A stretch of DNA of 26,621 nt. It comes from a virus. This document shows positions 11,354 through 18,616 of this stretch, piece after piece. Location of the stretch: the IMG/VR virus record IMGVR_UViG_3300048587_000131, positions 1 through 26,621 of that record, one strand, 5' to 3'. The position numbers and the translations under genes are program-made. The notes beneath the pieces were generated by a model, which saw only the letters and a program-made list of their open reading frames with translations, was not told the origin of the DNA and did no database searches. Every line of letters begins with the position of its first letter. The first letter of the stretch is position 1.

Positions 11354-11369
11354 AGTGATATTCATCACA
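11354..11369. promoter_or_regulatory. CRP/FNR-type dyad AGTGATATTCATCACA
   Basis: This 16-mer is identical to the one at 9999-10014 and matches TGTGA-N6-TCACA except for the first base. It sits upstream of the promoter at 11304-11332. The gap to the -35 is 11 bp longer than at the main leftward promoter, one helical turn, so both dyads would face RNA polymerase the same way. Confidence 0.55.
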
Positions 11370-11402
11370 TTCCACGCCTAATAACATATACATCTATATA
11401 AG

Positions 11403-11472
11403 TATCAATACATTAACAAAATATATCAATAGTTATTCAATAACATTACATAATGTATCAATAACGTATCAA
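11403..11472. repeat. Helically phased TATCAATA repeats (iteron-like)
   Basis: TATCAATA occurs at 11403-11410, 11424-11431 and 11456-11463, and TATCAA at 11467-11472. A degenerate TATTCAATA lies at 11434-11442. Start-to-start distances are 21, 32 and 11 bp, or two, three and one helical turns. All copies therefore lie on one face of the DNA. The surroundings are very AT-rich, with no ORF. This is what initiator or repressor iterons look like. It could be a replication origin or an operator array. Confidence 0.5.
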
Positions 11473-11497
11473 ACCCCGCCAAATCCATACCTATAGT

Positions 11498-11711
11498 CGT
11501 ATACTATACGTATAAGCATTACTAGCCTACCAATACCCCAATCCCACCCAATCTAAACCTAATCCCCGCCAAATAACACTTATTATAAGTAAATACACTA
11601 ATAGTACTTATACATTACATATAGCTTATATACACGTCTTTACGCCACAAATAGCACTATATACCACTCAAATCCCTTATATACCATGTCGTACAATACA
11701 TAATGTACGAC
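11498..11711. promoter_or_regulatory. Cluster of perfect inverted repeats in G-poor DNA
   Basis: Three perfect dyads lie in this ORF-free stretch: CGTATACTATACG (11498-11510), ACTTATTATAAGT (11578-11590) and GTCGTACA-N8-TGTACGAC (11688-11711). The last is followed by GTAG and TTTTT on the plus strand, so it might also act as a terminator of rightward transcripts. CCCCGCCAAAT occurs twice (11474-11484 and 11564-11574). The plus strand is strongly C-rich and G-poor. On the minus strand four G-runs at 11536-11567 could form a loose quadruplex. Confidence 0.4.
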
Positions 11712-11819
11712 GTAGTTTTTAACTAATTAACAGGGGTGGAGGAAGGGTAGGGAACCCTTAAAATAGACTAGGGGTGTCAGTCAGGGAGTGAGATAAACTC
11801 GCATTACAAAGACAGACCC

Positions 11820-11861
11820 TTGGCAGTTATAGCCCTTGATAATGTAATACGTTTGTAATAC
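11820..11861 (+). promoter_or_regulatory. Promoter with embedded tandem operator for the RHH gene
   Basis: TTGGCA (11820-11825) and TGTAAT (11843-11848) are 17 bases apart, each 5/6 to consensus. TGTAATAC is present at 11843-11850 and again at 11854-11861, 11 bp on. The first copy contains the -10 and the second covers the predicted start site. Tandem 8-bp repeats one turn apart are typical targets of ribbon-helix-helix proteins. The next gene encodes one, so autorepression is likely. Confidence 0.6.
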
Positions 11862-11870
11862 ACTACCGTT

Positions 11871-12197
11871 ATGAAAAGAGTTACTACCTTTAGACTTTCA
11901 GAGCAAGCTCTGGCGGTTTTAGATAAACAAGCTAATAAGTCACAGTTTATTGAAGAGTTGATACTCAACGGGTCCCCCGAAGCAGATTCTAAGTCCCCCA
12001 TTACGAAAGAGGACCTGGCGGATTTTATAAAAACCTTTAAGACACCATCAGCCCCAGCTACAGAATTTGTTCCTCAACCCCCAGGACCCAATGGGTACCT
12101 CTGCTGCGAAAAGAGTAGTCCATGTAAGCATTGGGTATGGTATGAATTTGATACAGTATGGAAGAACACTATTACAGGAAAGGAACGTGATGAATGA
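11871..12197 (+). CDS. Ribbon-helix-helix (CopG/Arc-type) transcription regulator
   Basis: Residues 1-35 are a classic RHH fold: a basic strand (KRVTTFRLS), helix 1 (EQALAVLDKQA) and helix 2 (KSQFIEELIL). RHH dimers insert the paired strands into the major groove. A Pro/Thr-rich linker leads to a C-terminal piece with CCEKSSPCKHW (Cys78, Cys79, Cys85, His87), possibly a zinc knuckle, which is unusual for CopG-like repressors. No Shine-Dalgarno is visible and the predicted mRNA leader is only about 16 nt, so initiation may be near-leaderless. Position at the head of the packaging/head operon suggests it controls late transcription. The operator candidate is the TGTAATAC pair just upstream. Confidence 0.8.
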   Translation: MKRVTTFRLSEQALAVLDKQANKSQFIEELILNGSPEADSKSPITKEDLADFIKTFKTPSAPATEFVPQPPGPNGYLCCEKSSPCKHWVWYEFDTVWKNTITGKERDE

Positions 12198-12687
12198 CCA
12201 GTTACAGAAACCAGGCGCTCTAGCCAGACCAGATACTAGTAAGTTAGCGCCTCTTAAATTAAATCGCAAACAACTCAAGTATGTGATGAATTATTATGAC
12301 CCCAATAGTGAGACCTTTGGTAATTCTTATGAATCTGCTAGGGCGGCGGGATTTGGTAAGGTTTATTCCCTACAGTTAGCCAGCCCTGCCAGAAATACCC
12401 AATGGGTGTTAGAAGCTAGAAAGAGAATGACTCATTACTCACCCGACCATATTTATCAAGCCCTACAGGATGTTGCTCAGAACGCTGCACCAAGAGAAAA
12501 ACTAAAAGCACTTGAATTGATGGGTAAATCTAAGGGTATGTTTGTTGATAGAACCCAGTCTGATATACACGTTACTTTCACTAACTCTGTACCAAGACCA
12601 GCTAACGAGGGTGAAGAACGAGTAATAGTTGAAGCAGAGGTGGTTGATGATTCAACACGGGTGGAGACCCCTGATGCCACAAATTAA
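12190..12687 (+). CDS. Terminase small subunit
   Basis: A 165-residue protein. I start it at the ATG at 12190 because AAAGGA precedes it and it overlaps the RHH gene by 8 bp; the longer frame from 12067 lies inside that gene. The N-terminal part has LNRKQLKYVMNYYDP and a helix-turn-helix-like AARAAGFGKVYSLQLAS. The middle has the family's KLKALELMGKSKGMFVDR helix pair. TerS recognises the packaging site on concatemeric DNA and loads the large subunit. The acidic, Val/Glu-rich C-terminus likely contacts TerL or the portal. It is directly followed, with a 14-bp overlap, by the large subunit. Confidence 0.85.
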   Translation: MNDQLQKPGALARPDTSKLAPLKLNRKQLKYVMNYYDPNSETFGNSYESARAAGFGKVYSLQLASPARNTQWVLEARKRMTHYSPDHIYQALQDVAQNAAPREKLKALELMGKSKGMFVDRTQSDIHVTFTNSVPRPANEGEERVIVEAEVVDDSTRVETPDATN

Positions 12688-14035
12688 AGTACCTGACTAC
12701 GACCCAAGCCCCCGCCAAATTAAATTTCATACTTCAGAAGCCTTTGAGACCCTGTATGGTGGAGCGGCTGGTGGAGGTAAGACTGCTGCTATTGTTGCAG
12801 AAGCTATAACCTATTCACTTAAATGGCCTAAGGCTAGAACTTATATCTTTAGAAAAACCATACCCGAACTTAAACAGTCTATTGTTCCTGAAATTTATAA
12901 ACAATGCGCCGACTATATAAACTTAGCCAAAGGTATGACCTATAATTCCCAAGATAGAACCTTTACTTTTACTAACGGAAGTATTATCCAGCTTGCCTAT
13001 TTGGAAACTACCGCCGATATGTACCGCTACCAGTCTGCTGAAATCCACTTATTGTGTGTCGATGAGCTTACTCACCTTACCAAAGAAGAATACGAGTTCT
13101 TAAAAACCCGTGTTCGTACCGCTGGCAATCAACCCTTAAAGGTAATGTGCGCCACCAACCCTGGAAACGTCGGACATGGCTGGGTAAAATCCTACTTTAT
13201 TGATATCGCCCAACCAGAAACTATTTATACTGATAAGTTTGGTAACACTCGAATGTTTGTACCCGCTAAGGTATCCGACCATCCAGATAAAAAGTTCCGT
13301 GATACCTATACTAGACAACTCTCCTCATTATCTGACCCTAATCTTAGACGAGCCTACCTTGACGGTGACTGGGACATCTTTGCTGGACAGGCTTTTGAAG
13401 AATGGCGCCGAGATACTGACGATGGTAAGCCTTGGCACGTTATTACGCCGTTTGAAATACCTAAACATTGGACTAAATGGTTTGCTTATGACTGGGGATA
13501 CAACTCTTATGCTGCTGGAGTTTGGCTCGCCAAAGAACCAAACACCGAAAGAATCTTCCTGTACAGAGAGTTCTATGAACACGCCCTAGCTGCGAGTAAA
13601 CAAGCCGAAAGAATAGGTATGTATTCTAGCGACGAGAACCTAACTATGCGACTTGCCGACCCTTCTTTATGGAAACATATCGGTTCAGCTGAAACTGGTG
13701 AAACTGTGGCGGCTATCTTTGAAAGAAACGGACTGGTTTTCCAGCCCGCCAACAACGATAGAAAAGCTGGTAAGAACGCCGTTCACGAAGCTCTAGCGAC
13801 TATGCCTGATGGACTACCAGGAATCCAAGTATTCTCTAACTGTGTTAATTTTATTCGCACTTTCCCTAACCTACCAGTAGACATTAACCGACCAGAAGAT
13901 ATTGACACTAGAAGCGAAGACCACCTATACGATGCTTTGCGATACGGACTAATGAATCAGCGCCCTGGAACGATTATAGAACCGATAATCCCACAGGAAG
14001 CATTGAACCGTAGAAACAAGTATGCTAGTTACTAG
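12674..14035 (+). CDS. terL: Terminase large subunit (packaging ATPase/nuclease)
   Basis: A 453-residue TerL, using the ATG at 12674 (GGAG upstream). The ATPase domain shows Walker A GGAAGGGKT (29-37), Walker B LLCVDE (126-131) and the coupling motif ATNPG (160-164). The C-terminal RNase H-like nuclease shows YDWGYNS with Asp273, then LADPSLW and EDHLYDALRYGL carrying the later acidic residues. It pumps DNA into the prohead through the portal and cuts the concatemer. The sequence is intact and of usual length. Adjacent small terminase and portal genes confirm the role. Confidence 0.96.
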   Translation: MPQIKVPDYDPSPRQIKFHTSEAFETLYGGAAGGGKTAAIVAEAITYSLKWPKARTYIFRKTIPELKQSIVPEIYKQCADYINLAKGMTYNSQDRTFTFTNGSIIQLAYLETTADMYRYQSAEIHLLCVDELTHLTKEEYEFLKTRVRTAGNQPLKVMCATNPGNVGHGWVKSYFIDIAQPETIYTDKFGNTRMFVPAKVSDHPDKKFRDTYTRQLSSLSDPNLRRAYLDGDWDIFAGQAFEEWRRDTDDGKPWHVITPFEIPKHWTKWFAYDWGYNSYAAGVWLAKEPNTERIFLYREFYEHALAASKQAERIGMYSSDENLTMRLADPSLWKHIGSAETGETVAAIFERNGLVFQPANNDRKAGKNAVHEALATMPDGLPGIQVFSNCVNFIRTFPNLPVDINRPEDIDTRSEDHLYDALRYGLMNQRPGTIIEPIIPQEALNRRNKYASY

Positions 14036-14071
14036 TATTATGATATATTTAACTTAACTGGGCTACAGGAC
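14034..14071 (+). promoter_or_regulatory. Conserved intergenic element before the portal gene (copy 1)
   Basis: Thirty-eight bases running from the TerL stop codon to just before the portal ATG match the 39-base element at 23626-23664 with only scattered differences. The shared core is TATTTAAC, then TAACTGGGC, then AGGAC. It includes TATTATGATA, which could be a -10 box, and its AGGAC end can act as a ribosome site. A weaker match (TAATATTTAAC) lies before the capsid gene at 17051-17061. It may be a late promoter or an mRNA processing/translation element. Confidence 0.55.
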
Positions 14072-14078
14072 TTATTTA

Positions 14079-15950
14079 ATGCCAACAAAGAAGAAATCTC
14101 AGAAGCCTCAAGACATCGTAGCCAAAATAGTAGGAGATTATCAGTCCTCATGGGATTATTGTGCATCTTCATGGCACAACCAATGGAAAGACTGGTATAA
14201 ACTTTATAACTCAGAACGTATCAACGTAGCCTACCAAGGTATCTCAGACACTTTTGTACCTATGGCATATTCGACCGTAGAAACCCTTGTGTCTGGTACA
14301 TCTGGCGACAAACCAGTCGTAGAATACATCCCGACCAAATACGAACAGAACCAAGAAACTGAAGTATTAAACGGGCTATTTTCCTATTACTGGGACCTAG
14401 ACAACTGGACTAACAAGTTAGTTATCCACAACCGCAACTATTTCCTATATGGAACTGGTGTTATGTTTGTTTACTGGGATATTGACCACCCAATCCTATC
14501 CAATATCGCTTTAAGAGACTTCTTTATTGACCCGACTGTATCTGCTATCTCTTACCAGAACGCCGCCTACATGGGACATCGTTTCCTAGCTTCTAAGACT
14601 AAACTAGCCGCCGAACAGATAATTGACCCTGAGTCTGGCGAACTCATACCTAAGTATAAGAACCTGGAAAAACTTACTGGCACCAACGACAATAATGAAG
14701 GCGACCAAACCGAAAAGCAAGAACAAGACAATATGATGGGTTCTACCGTTACTGGTAAAGCCTCTGAAGACCAAATTGAAGTAATCTGCTACTGGACATT
14801 AGATAAGGTCTATTACGTTGGTAATCGTCAGGAAATCATTTACGAATCAGACAACTTCTACAAACAGCGCCAGCAATTCCTTGGAGTACAAAATCCAACT
14901 GGAATGTATCCATATATCCTAGACGCCGCTGCTGCTACCGAATCTCAATTATATGGTCGCTCAGCTTTGCAGCCAATGGCAAAACCACAAGAACTCTTAA
15001 ATGACTTGACCAACCAGAACATTGACGCTGCAAGCTGGGCTTTGGACCCACTCATGGAACTTGACCCACAGTATCAGTCCTATATGGATAAGATTAAAAA
15101 CGTCACTGGCGCCGTCTATCCTTTCAAGCCTGGTTCCTTGCAAGCTGTTCAGAAACCAATTATTCCATCAGCTGTATTTAACGAACGGACCAATATTAAG
15201 AACGAAATCCGTGAAGCTACCGCTGTAGACCAGATTCTACGTGGAGTTGGCGCCCAGGGTGAAACTACCGCTACTGAAGTTAAGGCTCAGATAGCTTCAG
15301 CTGGTAAGAGATTTGATATGGTTATTTCTGAAATGGAAAATGGTGGATATTACCGCCTCGCCAAACTAGTATTCCAACTAACCAAGATGTATGTCACTAC
15401 TCCACAGATGATGAGAATTATTGGCAAGAACGGTGTAGACTGGAAAGAATTTGACCCAGAAATGTTCCAGGGTGACTACGAGCCAAGAGTTAAGCTAAAA
15501 TCTACAGTAGATGCTGACAAACAACGAACGATGCGCAACGTAAAAGAAATGTACACCGCATTACTTGGTAGTCCTTTCGTAGAGCAGTCACAACTTACTA
15601 GACTAGTTATTCAACGGGCATTTGACCTAGAACCAGATGAAATCGACAACTTGCTTATACCTAAAGAGAAACTTGCAGAAATGGCAGAAAAAGAAGGTGG
15701 CAAAGACGGAACCGACCCCAAAGAACTTCTAAACTACAAAGACGCTCCACCTGACATTAAAGCTCAAATGGAAATAGCTGCTGGCTATGAACCATCACCA
15801 ACCCACGAAGGGGAAATAGAAGTATTAGCCGCCACCCAATTTAGCGACGAAGTAACTGGCATAGAAACTGCATTACCAGGAGAAGGCTCACCAATGGGCA
15901 TGGCTCCAGCTCTACCACCACAGCCAATGGAGGCTCCTATAAATGGATGA
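14079..15950 (+). CDS. Portal protein (P22-type)
   Basis: A 623-residue portal. Family-like segments include the wing/stem region LRDFFIDPTVSA, MGHRFLASK, and the long-helix part around TATEVKAQIASAGKRFDMVI and YRLAKLVFQLTKMYVT. These resemble portals of P22-like and related phages. Twelve copies form the ring at the head vertex through which TerL packages DNA. The acidic, proline-rich C-terminal tail (residues ~540-623) is probably disordered or internal. AGGAC of the conserved upstream element is the probable ribosome site. No frameshift or truncation is seen. Confidence 0.9.
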   Translation: MPTKKKSQKPQDIVAKIVGDYQSSWDYCASSWHNQWKDWYKLYNSERINVAYQGISDTFVPMAYSTVETLVSGTSGDKPVVEYIPTKYEQNQETEVLNGLFSYYWDLDNWTNKLVIHNRNYFLYGTGVMFVYWDIDHPILSNIALRDFFIDPTVSAISYQNAAYMGHRFLASKTKLAAEQIIDPESGELIPKYKNLEKLTGTNDNNEGDQTEKQEQDNMMGSTVTGKASEDQIEVICYWTLDKVYYVGNRQEIIYESDNFYKQRQQFLGVQNPTGMYPYILDAAAATESQLYGRSALQPMAKPQELLNDLTNQNIDAASWALDPLMELDPQYQSYMDKIKNVTGAVYPFKPGSLQAVQKPIIPSAVFNERTNIKNEIREATAVDQILRGVGAQGETTATEVKAQIASAGKRFDMVISEMENGGYYRLAKLVFQLTKMYVTTPQMMRIIGKNGVDWKEFDPEMFQGDYEPRVKLKSTVDADKQRTMRNVKEMYTALLGSPFVEQSQLTRLVIQRAFDLEPDEIDNLLIPKEKLAEMAEKEGGKDGTDPKELLNYKDAPPDIKAQMEIAAGYEPSPTHEGEIEVLAATQFSDEVTGIETALPGEGSPMGMAPALPPQPMEAPING

Positions 15951-16173
15951 CTGGGCGCCAGAGTTCAAGGGCTTCTTTAATTCACCGCTTGGTAAAGAGT
16001 TAATTCGCTCACTCAAAGAAGATTTGCACGACACCAAAGTAAGCGAAGCACAGAAAGCGGAAAATGCTGATAATGCTTTTGGCTTGCTAAAAGAATCAAG
16101 GGGTGTTATGTTAGCAATAGAACATATGATGTTCCTCTCAGCTGTACCTATAGTTGAGGATAGCAAGGTTTAA
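15943..16173 (+). CDS. Small protein between portal and scaffold (76 aa)
   Basis: A 76-residue helical protein, MDDWAPEFKGFFNSPLGKEL continuing as charged helices to a more hydrophobic C-terminus (MLAIEHMMFLSAVPIVE). It overlaps the portal stop by 8 bp, and GGAGG lies upstream within the portal gene. The location between portal and scaffold suggests a head-assembly or minor virion role, but no family is recognised. Confidence 0.7.
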   Translation: MDDWAPEFKGFFNSPLGKELIRSLKEDLHDTKVSEAQKAENADNAFGLLKESRGVMLAIEHMMFLSAVPIVEDSKV

Positions 16174-16231
16174 CCGCCCAGAACGCCTTGCTCCCTCGCC
16201 TATGGGCATACATTAACAATAAGGAGATACG

Positions 16232-17053
16232 ATGGACACCACAACTTCAGAGGAAGGCGCAGTAGTAGCTGCACAACCTACAACCAATGAAGCGGGAGCA
16301 GACGACGGAGCGATGGTAATAACAACTGACGAGCAAGGGACACCAACAATGGTGCCAGCAGACCAGGTTACTACCGAAGAACCGAACGCCGCATCAACGC
16401 AAGACGAATCGACAGAAGCCGTAGAAACTACTGAGCCGACAGAGGCTACAGCAGAGACATCTACACAAGCTGATAATACGGACAGTGAAATAGTTGAATG
16501 GGCTAAAAAGAAAGGTTTAGAAATAAACCCCAATAACCCAAACGAGGTAAAACTCGCCAAACTTCAACTAGAGAATGACCGTAGATTCCACGAACAGCAA
16601 CAGAAAATCAAAGTACTACCACCAGAGTTACTTGCAGAAACAGAAGACCCAACGCTTAATGCGATAGTCGAGAGACAAAACAACGTAGAACTCAAAACGT
16701 ATGTACGAGATTGGTTTGATGCTAACCCAGAGATGAAAGAACACAGAGACACTCTTATGCAGATTGCTGCCGAACGACCTTATCTACAAGATATGGACGA
16801 TGTCGCAGCTCATCTATATAGGAACCCAGACTTTGTTTCTAACATCAAAAAGGACGCTGGACGTCAGGCGCTAGAGAATCTCGCCCAGAAACAATCAGCC
16901 CGCCCGCCCGAAGCAAGTGCTTCAAATACTGCGGTCTACGCTTCTGATAGTGTTATTACGCCTCAAAACGTATATGACCTAGTAGAAACACACGACCAAG
17001 ACTGGTTTGAAAAAAACCACGACAAGATTTCCAGGGCGATGCAGGGCAAATAA
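16232..17053 (+). CDS. Probable capsid scaffolding protein
   Basis: A 273-residue protein with a very acidic, Thr/Glu/Ala-rich N-terminal third (residues 1-95) that is likely disordered. Helical, charged segments follow (KLAKLQLENDRRFHEQQQK; DWFDANPEMKEHRDTL) and a basic C-terminal region ends SRAMQGK. Low-complexity acidic N-terminus, helical rod and basic C-terminus, placed directly between portal and capsid, is the standard scaffold layout. Scaffolds guide coat assembly into a prohead and then exit. No protease gene is visible in the head block, so exit without cleavage is likely. GGAG is six bases before the ATG. Confidence 0.75.
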   Translation: MDTTTSEEGAVVAAQPTTNEAGADDGAMVITTDEQGTPTMVPADQVTTEEPNAASTQDESTEAVETTEPTEATAETSTQADNTDSEIVEWAKKKGLEINPNNPNEVKLAKLQLENDRRFHEQQQKIKVLPPELLAETEDPTLNAIVERQNNVELKTYVRDWFDANPEMKEHRDTLMQIAAERPYLQDMDDVAAHLYRNPDFVSNIKKDAGRQALENLAQKQSARPPEASASNTAVYASDSVITPQNVYDLVETHDQDWFEKNHDKISRAMQGK

Positions 17054-17081
17054 TATTTAACCCCGAAGGAAATTTAATAAA

Positions 17082-17957
17082 ATGGCTACTACAGGCGCAT
17101 TTAACAGCGGTAATGTGAACGTCGGCGTAACAGCTGGCAACGTATTCCGCCCTAACGTGTGGTCAAAAGAAGTCTTGATGTTCGTAAAGAGCAACTTGGT
17201 ACTTTTACCACTCATCAAACACTATGACGCAGACGTAAAAGGTTCTGGTCAGACACTAGAAATCCCTAACACCAGCACAATCTCAGCTAACCTAAAAGCT
17301 CAGAACACTGTTGTTACATTGAACTACAACACAGACACTAAAACTACAATTACACTAAACCGACACTACGAATCTTCATTCTTAGTAGAAGACATCCTAG
17401 CTACACAATCTAACTACTCAACTCGAAGCGACTACACACAAGCTGCTGCTTATGCAATCGCTGAGAAAATTGATAGCGACCTTGCTACAGCTATGACTAC
17501 TACTTGGAAAACTGCTTCTCAGGCTTACGGTGCTTACGGTACTGCAATAAGTGACACTGTCATTCTTGCTGTAAACCGATACCTAAGCGAGAACAAAGCT
17601 CCTCGTACAGACCGTGTATTAGTTGTTCATCCTAAAGGTGAATCAGAACTTCTTAACATTGACAAGTACGTTCGTTACGACGCACTTGGAACTGGTGAAG
17701 CTATCAAAAGCGGTAAACTTGGTACCATTTATGGTGTCGAAGTATTCATGTCTCAGAACCTTGTCTACCTAGATACAGCTACTGACGAATACAACCACTT
17801 GATGTTCCACAAAGAAGCTTGGGCAATTGCTATGCAAATGAGTCCTCGTACTCAAGCACAGTACAAGCAAGAACACTTAGGTTGGTTAGTAACAGTTGAT
17901 GTTCTTTACGGACACACTGCACTACGAAGCAACTTCGGTTTCGTCGTAAAAAGCTAG
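17082..17957 (+). CDS. Major capsid protein (HK97-fold)
   Basis: A 291-residue coat protein. Its N-terminal arm (NVNVGVTAGNVFRPNVWSKE) leads into a spine helix region (YTQAAAYAIAEKIDSDLATA). The C-terminal domain has the typical LVVHPKGESELLNI and GKLGTIYGVEVFMSQNL strands. This pattern is that of HK97-fold coat proteins of short-tailed and related phages. Codon usage shifts toward fewer, favoured codons than in the neighbours, as expected for the most abundant virion protein. It is directly preceded by a scaffold candidate and followed by an intrinsic terminator, so head genes form a closed transcript. AAGGA lies about ten bases upstream of the ATG. Confidence 0.93.
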   Translation: MATTGAFNSGNVNVGVTAGNVFRPNVWSKEVLMFVKSNLVLLPLIKHYDADVKGSGQTLEIPNTSTISANLKAQNTVVTLNYNTDTKTTITLNRHYESSFLVEDILATQSNYSTRSDYTQAAAYAIAEKIDSDLATAMTTTWKTASQAYGAYGTAISDTVILAVNRYLSENKAPRTDRVLVVHPKGESELLNIDKYVRYDALGTGEAIKSGKLGTIYGVEVFMSQNLVYLDTATDEYNHLMFHKEAWAIAMQMSPRTQAQYKQEHLGWLVTVDVLYGHTALRSNFGFVVKS

Positions 17958-17980
17958 TTTTACACAGCTTTTACAGAGAG

Positions 17981-18008
17981 AGCCACCTTTCGGGGTGGTT
18001 TTTTCTTT
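17981..18008 (+). terminator. Intrinsic terminator after the capsid gene
   Basis: GCCACC (17982-17987) pairs with GGTGGT (17994-17999) around TTTCGG, followed by a run of T (TTTTTTCTTT). It closes the head-gene transcript 24 bp after the capsid stop. The T-run overlaps the -35 of the promoter at 18007-18034, so termination and re-initiation are adjacent. Confidence 0.88.
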
Positions 18009-18034
18009 GCTTATAAATAAATACTTGTTATGAT
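18007..18034 (+). promoter_or_regulatory. Promoter for the post-capsid genes (extended -10)
   Basis: TTGCTT (18007-18012), a 16-base spacer and TATGAT (18029-18034) with an upstream TG one base before it give an extended -10 promoter. Transcription would start near 18041, giving a 30-base leader that ends in TAAGGAG before the ATG at 18071. It follows the capsid terminator directly and is the likely source of the glycan and fibre transcripts. Confidence 0.6.
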
Positions 18035-18070
18035 AAAAATGTAATAAAAAAAGCGACAATAAGGAGCATA

Positions 18071-18394
18071 ATGAAATCACCACTACAAACAATAGAAGCA
18101 GTAAGCAAGAAGTACGGAATCACAGACGAGATAGATGTACCGCCAGTAATGAAGTTGTCCTACCTAGAATCACAGTACCAAGAAATTCAACACACTCTTT
18201 GGCGCTCATTAGTAGACTCGGTCCACGCTACACGACTAGCTGAATCAGATAACGAAGTCTTAAAAGCTAAGGGCAATAATAACTATGCTCAACACGTTAA
18301 TGAAGTCCAGCAGTTTGTTGGCGCCCTAAAGATGCTGAACGTATTTATGGCTGAATTAAAAGAAAAGTATCCAGAACTAAAAGCTGAGGACTAA
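18071..18394 (+). CDS. Unrecognised helical protein after the capsid gene (107 aa)
   Basis: A 107-residue protein that appears all-helical and acidic (SYLESQYQEIQHTLWRSLVD; VQQFVGALKMLNVFMAELKE). It has a strong TAAGGAG site and is the first gene behind the new promoter. In phages, small helical proteins right after the capsid are often head-completion or head-tail joining proteins. Nothing more specific can be read. The next gene starts immediately after its stop codon. Confidence 0.7.
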   Translation: MKSPLQTIEAVSKKYGITDEIDVPPVMKLSYLESQYQEIQHTLWRSLVDSVHATRLAESDNEVLKAKGNNNYAQHVNEVQQFVGALKMLNVFMAELKEKYPELKAED

Positions 18395-18616
18395 GTGGAA
18401 AACCCTGGCTCATTAAGACAATCTCTGGACAAGTATCCAGACCTTTCCCGTGACGAAGTAATGAAGATTTGGTCTGGCGAATTATGCAAGTGGAGAGAGT
18501 ATGTCAAGCTACCAGTAGAAGTGGTGCCAGCAATAGATACGCCACAGACAATAGGCCAACTAGTTTTATTTGAGGAGACAGACGATGGACAAACTCGCAG
18601 TCATAGTACCATCTAG
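18395..18616 (+). CDS. Unrecognised small protein (73 aa), GTG start
   Basis: A 73-residue protein starting at a GTG directly after the upstream TAA, with GAGG six bases before it. It contains a helix-rich start (LRQSLDKYPDLSRDEVMKIW) and a proline/valine-rich middle (LPVEVVPAIDTP). The 3' end overlaps the first glycosyltransferase-like gene by 32 bp. It may be a further small virion or assembly protein. No family is recognised. Confidence 0.6.
   Translation: MENPGSLRQSLDKYPDLSRDEVMKIWSGELCKWREYVKLPVEVVPAIDTPQTIGQLVLFEETDDGQTRSHSTI

Noticed and set aside
12067-12189. Longer small-terminase frame starting at 12067
   Set aside because: The extra 41 codons overlap the RHH gene in another frame and have no ribosome site; the ATG at 12190 has AAAGGA and a short overlap.
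13200-13589. 129-codon frame inside the large terminase gene
   Set aside because: No ribosome site and no convincing motif. It is explained as a shadow of the conserved terminase codons, unlike the frame inside the methyltransferase, which at least has a start site.
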